From: Anaerolineales bacterium HSG25
Lineage (GTDB): Bacteria > Chloroflexota > Anaerolineae > 4572-78 > J111
NCBI GenBank assembly: GCA_030377865.1
Contig: JAUCGA010000008.1
Location: forward strand, 18,499-82,498
DNA length: 64,000 bases
Direction: 5' to 3'
Positions within the stretch are counted from its first letter, which is position 1. Each line of letters begins with the position of its first letter. The position numbers were made by a program, and so were the translations under genes. Shown here one piece after another: positions 1 to 8,170 of the stretch. Below the pieces are notes generated by a model. That model searched no databases and was not told where the DNA came from. It saw nothing but the letters and a program-made list of their open reading frames with translations.

Positions 1-81
1 CTAGCGACCAAACGTTTCTGGAGGAATATATTCGTCATTCACCCATTCACCCATTCGCCCATTCGTAGATTCACAACTCCT

Positions 82-1311
82 CTATCGCCGTCCCGACATC
101 CTTCGCCAACGGTCAGCCAGACTACGTGATTGGTTCCGCTCAAGCAGAGCTTTGGCCGAGGGTTTGGCCCAAGAAGGGGCTGGTACATCATAATCAAAGT
201 CGTCTAATATTTTGCGTTCGACTTTATGCTCCAACACATACTCAATCCGATAAACGAGTGCCTCATCATCCGGTGTAACCAACGAGATCGCGTCCCCATC
301 TGCCTCGGCACGGGCGGTACGACCAATACGGTGGATGTAATCGTCGGCCTGTTCGGGGATATCGTAGTTGATGACATGGCTGATACCATCAATATCTAAC
401 CCCCGTGCCGCGACATTGGTCGCCACCAAAACTTGGTAACGCCCCGATTGAAACCCCTTTAGAGCATTCACTCGATCTCTTTGCTTAAAATCACCATGAA
501 TACAAGCCGCTTTGATATTATTCTCGCTAAGTTTACGGGTGACAACTTCGGCCTCGACCTTAGTAGCCGTAAACACCAGCATGCTCTCAATCTCCATCTG
601 ATCTAAAATGGCGACCAGTAGCTCTGTTTTGAGGTGTTTTGGTACAGGATAGAGCGCCTGCCGAATTGTCTCAGGTGGGCGAGAGATGGCGATTTCAATT
701 TTGATCGGTTTTTCTTGAAATCGTTGAGCCAGACTCAAAACTGAATTGGGCATGGTGGCTGAAAAGAGCAACGTCTGCCGTTTTTGGGGGAGTTGGTTAA
801 CGATATATTTAATATCGGGCAAAAAGCCCATGTCTAACATACGGTCAGCTTCGTCGAGGATAAGAGTGTTGATTTCTCGTAGATTCACATTCCGGCGGCG
901 CATGTGATCCATCAATCGACCGGGGGTGGCGATGATAATATCTGTCCCGCGGCGTAACTTGTCGATTTGCGATTTCATCCCCGCCCCGCCGTATACCGAG
1001 GTGATACGGATGGGGGTACGACTCGCTAATTTTTGAGCCTGTTCGGTCACTTGAATGACCAACTCACGGGTTGGGGCTAAAACGACCACGCGCGGGTCTT
1101 TGGTTTTGCGGCGATCATTCAACAAGCGATCTAGGGTGGGTAATAAGAAGGCAAATGTTTTTCCGGTGCCAGTCTGCGCACAACCAATTAGGTCGCGACC
1201 TTCAAGCGCTGGCGGAATCCCCTGTTCTTGGATAGGGGTCATGTCTGCTACGCCTAATTTTTCTAAGGCGCTTTGTAATGATTTGTTTAAGGTTAGTTCT
1301 TTAAATTCCAT
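82..1311 (-). CDS. rhlE: DEAD-box ATP-dependent RNA helicase, RhlE-like
   Basis: A 409-aa cytoplasmic RNA helicase that would unwind RNA duplexes using ATP, for example in ribosome assembly or mRNA decay. The full motif set is visible: Q motif (TPIQ, about residues 25-28), Walker A AQTGTGKT (45-52), APTREL (79-84), TPGR (129-132), DEAD (153-156), SAT (184-186) and HRIGRTAR near residue 325. The protein ends shortly after the second RecA domain with a brief basic tail, so it is a core RhlE-type enzyme rather than a DeaD with an RNA-binding extension. The ATG start has the expected N-terminus just before the Q motif. It stands alone, with the next gene on the opposite strand. Family assignment is firm; RhlE rather than another short DEAD-box group is inferred. 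Confidence 0.9.
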   Translation of the reverse strand: MEFKELTLNKSLQSALEKLGVADMTPIQEQGIPPALEGRDLIGCAQTGTGKTFAFLLPTLDRLLNDRRKTKDPRVVVLAPTRELVIQVTEQAQKLASRTPIRITSVYGGAGMKSQIDKLRRGTDIIIATPGRLMDHMRRRNVNLREINTLILDEADRMLDMGFLPDIKYIVNQLPQKRQTLLFSATMPNSVLSLAQRFQEKPIKIEIAISRPPETIRQALYPVPKHLKTELLVAILDQMEIESMLVFTATKVEAEVVTRKLSENNIKAACIHGDFKQRDRVNALKGFQSGRYQVLVATNVAARGLDIDGISHVINYDIPEQADDYIHRIGRTARAEADGDAISLVTPDDEALVYRIEYVLEHKVERKILDDFDYDVPAPSWAKPSAKALLERNQSRSLADRWRRMSGRR

Positions 1312-1435
1312 AGTTTGGTTATACCAGTAAGCGGATAGGATGTCAAAAATTGCAGTAGCGCAAAACTTATCATGAGAGCGAACAACATGTCATTCCTGCA
1401 TGCGTTTAGCGGGAATCTATGGTTACAGGTCAATG

Positions 1436-1526
1436 GTAAATATTCAGTGAATTTGTCAGAAAGAACGTCAGAAGCCCGATTTCTTAAAGAAATCGGGCTT
1501 CTAGGGCGGCTTTACTGAACTTTTAC
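1436..1526. repeat. Palindromic dispersed repeat, CCCGATTTC family, copy 1
   Basis: An element of about 91 bp. Its ends are inverted relatives (GTAAATATTCAGTGAA and the reverse complement of TTTACTGAACTTTTAC), and its centre is a strong hairpin AGAAGCCCGATTTC / GAAATCGGGCTTCT. Other copies lie at 33892-33962, 42579-42668 and 58775-58865. No ORF is inside, so it could only move with help from elsewhere. The rest of 1312-1824 holds another repeat and no gene. Confidence 0.8.
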
Positions 1527-1689
1527 CATTCGGGTATGACATACTGTATACCACGTTCAGACGACTTTTGCGCTATCGTCAAAAATCACCCTTAACACCT
1601 TTAGAGTTTGCCACCCTGCCGATGGTTGGTTATACTTCATCCGAATCAACTTCTAAATCAGATTCGATGAGGTTGATATTACTATATCT

Positions 1690-1792
1690 TGTAGTAGTCA
1701 GTTTGATGTTGAAAAAGGGGTACAACGGCTTTAGCGGTTGCCTATAGTAATGGCTGATCCCATTGTACGCCAACATTATCTTGACCACCACA
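1690..1792. repeat. Modular TIR repeat (GTGGTCA ends), core type B
   Basis: About 103 bp. It begins TGTAGTAGTCAGTTTGATGT and ends ATCTTGACCACCACA, imperfect inverted ends shared with copies at 2414, 51002, 58429, 58934, 59514 and 54929. The core here is an inverted pair around GGTACAACGGCTTTAGCGG and GGCTGATCCCATTGTAC (type B, as at 51002 and 58934). The element runs into the apparent 5' end of the following cyclophilin frame. Confidence 0.8.
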
Positions 1793-1824
1793 AACATTAC
1801 TATATTTTAGCGAGGATAATAATT

Positions 1825-2307
1825 ATGAGTATGCAGTGGAGTAGTCCCCCTGAGATGGAAATTGATGCCAAAAAAAGCTATTCGGTCACGATGGAAACCT
1901 CAAAAGGAACAATCGAGTTAGCCCTATCGGCAGAGTACGCGCCTAACACCGTTAACAATTTCGTTTTTTTGGTACGACAAGGTTTTTATGATGGCGTAAC
2001 GTTTCATCGTGTCATCAGCAACTTTATGGTTCAAGGGGGCGACCCCACCGGAACCGGACGCGGCGACCCCGGCTACAAATTTGGCGATGAGTTTAGCGGC
2101 AACCCGCTACGCCATGAAGCCAAAGTGATTTCTATGGCTAATGCTGGCCCGAACACCAACGGGAGCCAGTTCTTTATTACCCATGCCCCACAACCTCATT
2201 TGGACAACAAACATACCGTGTTTGGTAAAGTCACCGCTGGGGTTGAGATAGTTGATGCTATTCGCCAAGGCGACAAAATGGTTAAGGTCACGGTTTCTGA
2301 ATCGTAG
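1825..2307 (+). CDS. Cyclophilin-type peptidyl-prolyl cis-trans isomerase
   Basis: A 160-aa cyclophilin that would catalyse proline cis-trans isomerisation, probably in the cytoplasm because no signal peptide is seen. Hallmarks are FHRV with the catalytic Arg, [16 protein letters not shown] and [10 protein letters not shown]. The frame is open further upstream to a TTG at 1738, but those 29 codons are the tail of a dispersed repeat. The ATG at 1825 is preceded at good spacing by GAGG (1812-1815), so I start there. A lipoprotein paralogue is encoded at 19739-20482. The gene stands alone, followed by repeats. Confidence 0.9.
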   Translation: MSMQWSSPPEMEIDAKKSYSVTMETSKGTIELALSAEYAPNTVNNFVFLVRQGFYDGVTFHRVISNFMVQGGDPTGTGRGDPGYKFGDEFSGNPLRHEAKVISMANAGPNTNGSQFFITHAPQPHLDNKHTVFGKVTAGVEIVDAIRQGDKMVKVTVSES

Positions 2308-2413
2308 GCACCCTTTTTGAATATCAATAGACATAATCCAGTCATCCGATGGCGATTAACCGTCGGATGACTGAGTGTTACTTGGTAAACAACCGTTCGA
2401 TATTTCGATAAAG

Positions 2414-2563
2414 TGTGGTGGTCAAGATGATGTTGAAAACCATGTCATACTGAGCCGAAGGCGAAGTATCCACCCGAATCTCCCTAGATTCGGGTGAGTG
2501 AGACCCTTCGCAAAAAACGCTCAGGGTGACATAATCTTTTTCAACATCAAGCTGACCACTACA
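2414..2563. repeat. Modular TIR repeat (GTGGTCA ends), core type A
   Basis: About 150 bp with the same ends as the element at 1690 but a different core. The core reads CATACTGAGCCGAAGGCG, then a hairpin CCCGAATCT / AGATTCGGG, then CTTCGC and CGCTCAGGGTGACAT. Copies with this core lie at 58429-58577 and, inverted, at 59514-59663; a half copy is at 54929-55004. Region 2308-2718 otherwise contains a hairpin at about 2640-2675 (CACCTCCGAGG / CCTCGGAGGTG) and a short run of CTTTTCA units next to the stop of the following gene; no gene is seen. Confidence 0.8.
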
Positions 2564-2718
2564 GATATTTCGATCAAGAAGTAAATTCTCCTAACAAACA
2601 ATACAGGCTGACGGCAAAAGCAAGATGCTTTTGCACTCCGAACACCTCCGAGGCGCACTGCACCTCGGAGGTGTTTCACTTTTCACTTTTCACTTTTCAC
2701 TTTTCATTCTTCATTCCC

Positions 2719-5700
2719 CTACCGCCGCACACTCGGTAGATAAACACTCTGCCGTCGTAGCTCGATGTTGGTGATTTCGACCTGCGACTCGATCAGTTGG
2801 CCGCTGGCGTTGACTGCTTGCAGACTGGTGCGGGTGAACTCGACTGGCCCGCTGACGAGGCTGGTGAAGGTGATGGTCACGAGTTGGGATTGCTGGCCTA
2901 ACAAGTCGGGCATGTTGAGCATGCCGAGGGCGACGCTACCGCCGCTGTTATCGAGTTGGGGGCCGGTGCCGAGGGGCATGGTTGCGCTGAGTGTGTCGGA
3001 TTGGGTCAGGGCGGCGATTTGGTAGCGGTTGGGGTTGAAGGTGAGGTTGAGGCTGAATCCGCCGAGTTGTTGTTCCGTACTGCGTGCGGATGCAGGCAAG
3101 ATGCCTGCGCTCCCAGTGGCGGATGCAGGCTGGATGTTTGCGCTCCCAATTCCCGATAGTTGGTCGAACTGAACCAGTACCTCGAAGGTTTCGCCGACGG
3201 CTACGTCATTGACGGGGGTGAAGAGGGCAAAGTTGGCTTGTCCGTCTCCCTGCACCGGAGTTTGGGGGGTGGTCAGGCAGTCAGACCCATGCCCGACGGC
3301 GACGGTGCTAACGTCGTGCAGGTCAACCACGCCGTTCTGGTCAAGGTCGCGGTTGGTCTGCCGACTGCCCCATGCGCCCGCGACTTGACGCAGGTCAAAC
3401 TCGGTCAGGCGGCAATCGTCGTCAAAGTCACCCTGTAGGGCGGGACGGGCTTGCAAGCTGTCGGGCGCGATGGTCACTTGCTGACTGGTCGAGCGCCCCC
3501 AGACTTCTTCATCATACATGGGGTAAATCTGCGCGGGTGGCACGCTGAACTGTCCGGCGGTGGTGGCTCGCATGAGATAGGTGTAGGTATGGTCGCCCGG
3601 CCAGAGGCGAGTGACAAAAAAGCTGACTTTGTCGTCGTAGATGTTTTTGCGATTATAGCCCCAATAGTGCCAATAGGATGGGCCGTTGTTATCACTGTAG
3701 GCGGTGTTGTTCAACCGCTCGTTAATGGCCTCAAAGCCTGCCGGTAGCGGGTCTTCGACCAACACATACCATGCCTCGTCCTTGGCCGAAACTTGCAGTT
3801 CCACCTCCACGATGTCGCCGATTTTGTAATTCATTTCATCTTCCCGCAAGGTCTCATCTTGCGGGGAGCTTCCGTCAACCGGACTATAGCGCCGCTCAAT
3901 CCCCAAGCCTGCGTCTTGCGAGCTAACCGCGGTAAAGCTGTCGTAAAACAGTTCTTGATGTAGCCCCGCACTGTAATAGAGTTGCCCCTCGCCGTATCGC
4001 TCCAGCCGAATGACGTTCTGACCGTCATGCAGGTCAGCCCCGCCAATCACTAGCGGCTCGATGGCCGTGGTCAGATTGTCGCCATTGATTTGCCCCTGCC
4101 CCACTAAAGTATCATTCAGAAAGACAAAATAGCGATAGTCGGCCTGCAACTCGCCGGAGATTTGCAGATAGCTTGACAGGCTCAACACGGCAAAGGCGGT
4201 GGCCTGCGTGTCACGCCAACCGGCTCCCCGACGATGTTCCATGAGCCAGCGCGCCGCCTTGGGTAACAGGTCATGCTGAGGGCGCAGTTTGGTCAGCGCT
4301 AACAAAGCCATGCCGGTGTTCTTTTCGCGTGAGGCCATGGTGCGCCAGTGATACTCGGTTTTGTGGTCACTCGTCGGCCAGTATACGCCGGTGGGAGTCT
4401 TCTCGGCCTGACTGAGCAGGCTTTCCAAAAGCGCCTGAGCCGAAGCGGAATCACCATCAGCATGGAGCGCCAAGGCCAAGGCCGCTTGGCCGAAACTGTC
4501 CAACTCGTTTTGACGGGCCAGCAAACTTTGCGCCATGCTCAGGTCGCCCCGTCCGGCCAGCGCCTTAACATACAGGGCGTAGGCCATAATTCGGGCATCG
4601 CTCTGACCGTCGAGTTGCTGGTCGAGGGCGTTAAAGCCACTGTTCATCACCGCCGGATTGACCTCGAATCCGGCCTGCTCGACCATGGTCAGCCCCAGTA
4701 GCACGTAGGCGGTCAGGTAGGTGTTGCCCTCGTCGTCATACCACCAGCCCCAGCCGCCGTTGCTCTGCTGATAGCCGTACAGCTTGGTCAGTCCTTGGTC
4801 GATGATGTCGGGCAGTTCGTCGGCTTTGGGGTTGGGGATGCCCAAATCTTGGTAGGTTTTGGCCGCCACCGCGCTCGGCAGAACCCGACTCATGGTCTGC
4901 TCCACACAGCCGTAGGGATAGTTAATGAGCGAGTCGAGACCGTCCAACACGCCCAGCGCCACCGACGGCGAGAGCCGGATGGTCAGTTCGGAGGTGTCAT
5001 GCACGGCGTTAAAGGGCATGGTGAAGGTCTCGGTGGCGTAGTAGCCATCCAACGGAGTGATGGCTCGACGGGCGCTGAGGGGCGTGTCAACCTGACCCGC
5101 CGCCTGCCAACGGTCGGGCACGGCGTAGGGTTTGATGGGCAGAGTCAGTTCGACCGCGTCCCCACCGAGCGAGGTATCGACCACGCAGGTGACTTGCGCG
5201 TCACCAACCTGACTCGCCACCGCCGTCCAACTAGAACGGGCTGTGTTACCCGTCGAATCACCCGTCAGGCTGATGTGGCGGGTCGCCCCGTCGAGCAGGG
5301 TCAGGTCGGGCGCGCTGACCGAGACCTGTCCGTCAACCGCATGGCCGGTGTAGTTTTGTACGACCGTATTGAGAGCAAAGGTGTCGCCCAACACGGCAAA
5401 GCGAGGGAGCGCCGGACGCATGATCATGTCCTTGCTGACCAGAATATCCGCCGTGCCTTCGCCGACTTTGGTGTCCACGGTGACGGCTTTGGCTAGGATG
5501 CGCCATGTCGTCAGGTTGTCAGGCAGGTTGACCGTCACCTTAGCCAGACCTTGGCTGTTGGTTTGGATGTTGGCGTTCCAGTAGGCCGTATCCTGAAAAA
5601 CTCGGCGTGGGTCTTCGGTGGTTTTATTCGTATCATCACCCGCGTTGGGTGGTTGGGTCGGGGAAGGGGAAGGGGTGGCGGTGCCAGTCGGAGCAAAAGT

Positions 5701-8067
5701 CCCGCCGTCGGCATCCTCGGTCACTCGACCCCAATAGTAGCGCCGTGGGGATAGGCTGTCGTAGGCGGTGACTCGGTTCGATTGGGGGGCGTAGAAGGTG
5801 TCGAACAGGTCGGCGGATAGGTCGTCGCTCAGGGCGAAGATGGCCTCATCAACCAAGGCCAAACTGAACTGCGCCGAGACTGCCTGCCCCGTTTGGTCGG
5901 TCACTTGCAGAGTCAACTCAGCTTGGTCGCCGGGCTGATATTCCTCCGCCGAGGGCAAAATTTTGACCGACAAGCGTCGATGTTCTGGCGAGACCAGCAG
6001 GCGCGCTTCGATGGTCAGCAATTTTCCTTCGGGGGTGGCCTCACTGCCGTAGTCGTAATCGGCGGATTGGCTGTCGTGGGGCTTAAAGATGTGTAGTTTG
6101 GCAAAGACGTTCGGCGCAAAGGCTTCTTTAATCAGCACGTCAACCAGCGTGACCGGGCCACTCAGGTTAATGACCATCTCCTCGTACAGGCCGTCCCGCT
6201 CCAAGGTCAATAGCGCCTTGCCGGTCAGTTGCGACTCAATCAGCAGTTGAGCCGTATCGCCGACCTGATAACTGTCTTGATCAACCGTAATCTTTAGCTC
6301 ATCGTTTGAGGAGGGATACCAGCCCGTGCCGCCATATAGCCACAGATAACGATAGCTGTTCATCTTCCGACCCCGCCCATCAAGGGCGCTGATGGTCAGC
6401 CGATACCAGCCCGCCGACAGTCCAGACAAATCAACCTGCGCCTGACCTTGTGGGTCGGTGGTGACTTGCTTTTGCGACAAGGGGGAGTTATACGGGTAGC
6501 CCTGATAGACCTCAACCGTGACCTGCCGATTGGCGACCGGCTGGTCGGCGCGGTCGTGCATGCTAATCTGGCCGATGACCGTGTCGCCGACCTTGTAGCC
6601 GTACCGCTCGGTGGTCAACGTCAGACTGGCATCGTTCCAGTAAACGGGCAGATTTTTCTGACCGGTAATCGGCTGGTTGCTGGCCTCGGTGACGGTGGCC
6701 TCGAAGGTGTAGGTGGTATCTTGGCCCAAACTGCCGTCGGTGGCGAAGAGTGTCTCAAACTGGCCTTGCCCGTCGGTCGTTCCGGTTAGCTCAGTGACTA
6801 GTTGCCGATAGCCGCCCCAATAGTAGGTTTGGCGATAAATTTTCAGACTCAACTCGGCATGGCTGACCGGCTGACCGAAAAAGTAGTCGGCCTGCACGGT
6901 GATGGGAATCTCGTCTCCGGCGATGCCGTACTCCAACGGGGTGCTGACCTGCACCTGATATTCGGGCTTGCGGTAGGCTTCGACTTTGAGTTGTTGCGTC
7001 TGCTGAAAATCGGCAAACTCTAACAAAAGCTGGTAGTTGCCCATAGGCGGCTCGTCGGCCAAGGTAAAGGAGCCGTCAATCGTGCCGAAGCTATTCGGTT
7101 GAAAAACCTGACTCGTCACGACGTTGTAACGGGAGTCGCGCAACGTCACGCTAACAGGTTGGGTCGAGGCCAGCGGACTGTAGGACAGCCCCGTGTCGGA
7201 CTGGCCTTGTTGACGCAAAATCGCGGCGAAGTTGATGGTGTCGCCCGGTCGGTAGATGGGGCGGTCGGTGTAGAGATAGCTATGATAGGGCGAGCTAGAG
7301 CCGTAGTAGCCCCAATCGTCCCAATACCAGTAGCCGTAATCGGTGCGCCAGCCGCTATCCAATCCGGCCAGTGTGACCGAATCGGCGGTGGTTCCAATCG
7401 CCAAGACCGGCGTGGTACTGTCAAGCTCAAATTTGGCTAAACCGTCCGCATCGGTGCTGGCCTGCTTGACGCTCTGACCATGCTCGTCATACAGGCTCAC
7501 GGTCATGTTGCTTGTCGGTTGACTGCTTTGGAGGTTGATGCTCCAGGCCAGCAGGCTGTCCGTCCCGCCTCGCTTGAGGGTCAGCACCTGCGAGGTGACG
7601 GCGAGGTACATGCTGTCCTGCCCCAAGTCGGCATGGCTGGCCGTCAGCAGGTACAGGCCATGCGGCACGGTGGGCAACATGGTGGCCTGCCTCAGCGAGC
7701 CGTAGACATCGCCGCTGTCTAGTTTGCTGACCTGTTGCCAACGGGTCAACTCGGTTAGGTCGGTGCTGGTGATGGGCTGGTTCCAATTGCTCCGCAGGTC
7801 GCCGTATCGGGTGGCGAACTCAGCGGGGGTCAGGCTGTATAAGGTAAAGTCGATGGGTGTGGTCGATGCGGTGGCCCAAAACTGAACTTGGTTCAGACCG
7901 CTAGGGTCAATCAGTTGAATCGGGATGCCATCGCCCAGACTAAGCTGGTTTTGCTGTTGACGGGGCGTGGCCGATAGGGGCGGCGCGCTCCATAAGGTTA
8001 GGCTGACAATAGATACGGCCATGATCATCACGGCGGCTAGGTTAAAGCTGGATAACATTCTGTGCAT
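2719..8067 (-). CDS. Secreted bacterial alpha-2-macroglobulin family protein with dockerin-like C-terminus
   Basis: A 1782-aa exported protein of the alpha-2-macroglobulin family, thought to trap proteases through a reactive thioester. It starts with a Sec signal peptide (about residues 1-33, no lipobox Cys), followed by macroglobulin-like beta domains (the MG2-type stretch includes LYTDRPIYRPGD) and a TPSPSPTQPP linker. The thioester motif GCVEQT is intact, with Cys1054 and Gln1057, and a helical thioester domain follows. Near the C-terminus are two EF-hand-like loops (DFDDDCRLTEFD and DLDQNGVVDLHD), as in dockerin type I, and a cohesin-like segment. The start is fixed by a strong GAGGAGG just upstream. 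An in-frame repeat at 3081-3150 adds alanine- and glycine-rich sequence. No penicillin-binding protein partner (pbpC) is adjacent. The family call is firm; the dockerin role is inferred. Confidence 0.9.
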   Translation of the reverse strand: MHRMLSSFNLAAVMIMAVSIVSLTLWSAPPLSATPRQQQNQLSLGDGIPIQLIDPSGLNQVQFWATASTTPIDFTLYSLTPAEFATRYGDLRSNWNQPITSTDLTELTRWQQVSKLDSGDVYGSLRQATMLPTVPHGLYLLTASHADLGQDSMYLAVTSQVLTLKRGGTDSLLAWSINLQSSQPTSNMTVSLYDEHGQSVKQASTDADGLAKFELDSTTPVLAIGTTADSVTLAGLDSGWRTDYGYWYWDDWGYYGSSSPYHSYLYTDRPIYRPGDTINFAAILRQQGQSDTGLSYSPLASTQPVSVTLRDSRYNVVTSQVFQPNSFGTIDGSFTLADEPPMGNYQLLLEFADFQQTQQLKVEAYRKPEYQVQVSTPLEYGIAGDEIPITVQADYFFGQPVSHAELSLKIYRQTYYWGGYRQLVTELTGTTDGQGQFETLFATDGSLGQDTTYTFEATVTEASNQPITGQKNLPVYWNDASLTLTTERYGYKVGDTVIGQISMHDRADQPVANRQVTVEVYQGYPYNSPLSQKQVTTDPQGQAQVDLSGLSAGWYRLTISALDGRGRKMNSYRYLWLYGGTGWYPSSNDELKITVDQDSYQVGDTAQLLIESQLTGKALLTLERDGLYEEMVINLSGPVTLVDVLIKEAFAPNVFAKLHIFKPHDSQSADYDYGSEATPEGKLLTIEARLLVSPEHRRLSVKILPSAEEYQPGDQAELTLQVTDQTGQAVSAQFSLALVDEAIFALSDDLSADLFDTFYAPQSNRVTAYDSLSPRRYYWGRVTEDADGGTFAPTGTATPSPSPTQPPNAGDDTNKTTEDPRRVFQDTAYWNANIQTNSQGLAKVTVNLPDNLTTWRILAKAVTVDTKVGEGTADILVSKDMIMRPALPRFAVLGDTFALNTVVQNYTGHAVDGQVSVSAPDLTLLDGATRHISLTGDSTGNTARSSWTAVASQVGDAQVTCVVDTSLGGDAVELTLPIKPYAVPDRWQAAGQVDTPLSARRAITPLDGYYATETFTMPFNAVHDTSELTIRLSPSVALGVLDGLDSLINYPYGCVEQTMSRVLPSAVAAKTYQDLGIPNPKADELPDIIDQGLTKLYGYQQSNGGWGWWYDDEGNTYLTAYVLLGLTMVEQAGFEVNPAVMNSGFNALDQQLDGQSDARIMAYALYVKALAGRGDLSMAQSLLARQNELDSFGQAALALALHADGDSASAQALLESLLSQAEKTPTGVYWPTSDHKTEYHWRTMASREKNTGMALLALTKLRPQHDLLPKAARWLMEHRRGAGWRDTQATAFAVLSLSSYLQISGELQADYRYFVFLNDTLVGQGQINGDNLTTAIEPLVIGGADLHDGQNVIRLERYGEGQLYYSAGLHQELFYDSFTAVSSQDAGLGIERRYSPVDGSSPQDETLREDEMNYKIGDIVEVELQVSAKDEAWYVLVEDPLPAGFEAINERLNNTAYSDNNGPSYWHYWGYNRKNIYDDKVSFFVTRLWPGDHTYTYLMRATTAGQFSVPPAQIYPMYDEEVWGRSTSQQVTIAPDSLQARPALQGDFDDDCRLTEFDLRQVAGAWGSRQTNRDLDQNGVVDLHDVSTVAVGHGSDCLTTPQTPVQGDGQANFALFTPVNDVAVGETFEVLVQFDQLSGIGSANIQPASATGSAGILPASARSTEQQLGGFSLNLTFNPNRYQIAALTQSDTLSATMPLGTGPQLDNSGGSVALGMLNMPDLLGQQSQLVTITFTSLVSGPVEFTRTSLQAVNASGQLIESQVEITNIELRRQSVYLPSVRR
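3081..3150. repeat. In-frame repeat inside the macroglobulin gene
   Basis: Two near-identical units of about 33 bp, each containing GCGGATGCAGGC and GCGCTCCCA, lie back to back within the C-terminal region. They encode a low-complexity peptide with PASATGSAG and ILPASAR, between a secretion-associated domain and conserved beta sequence. The unit itself is partly palindromic (GCAGGCAAGATGCCTGC). Confidence 0.7.
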
Positions 8068-8170
8068 GGTAAACCTCCTCAGGTTGGTAAAAATAGGGTC
8101 ATTTTAGCTAATACCTGTGAGGAAAAAGCATGCCTCACGGTGGAATTAGGGTCGATAGTTGGTTAGACCC

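Noticed and set aside
1738..1824. Longer cyclophilin N-terminus from a TTG start
   Set aside because: These 29 codons are the right end of a dispersed repeat; a GAGG ribosome site supports the ATG at 1825.
4795..5496. 233-aa open frame on the plus strand
   Set aside because: Lies wholly antisense to the macroglobulin gene, has no recognisable domain and an odd composition typical of a shadow frame.
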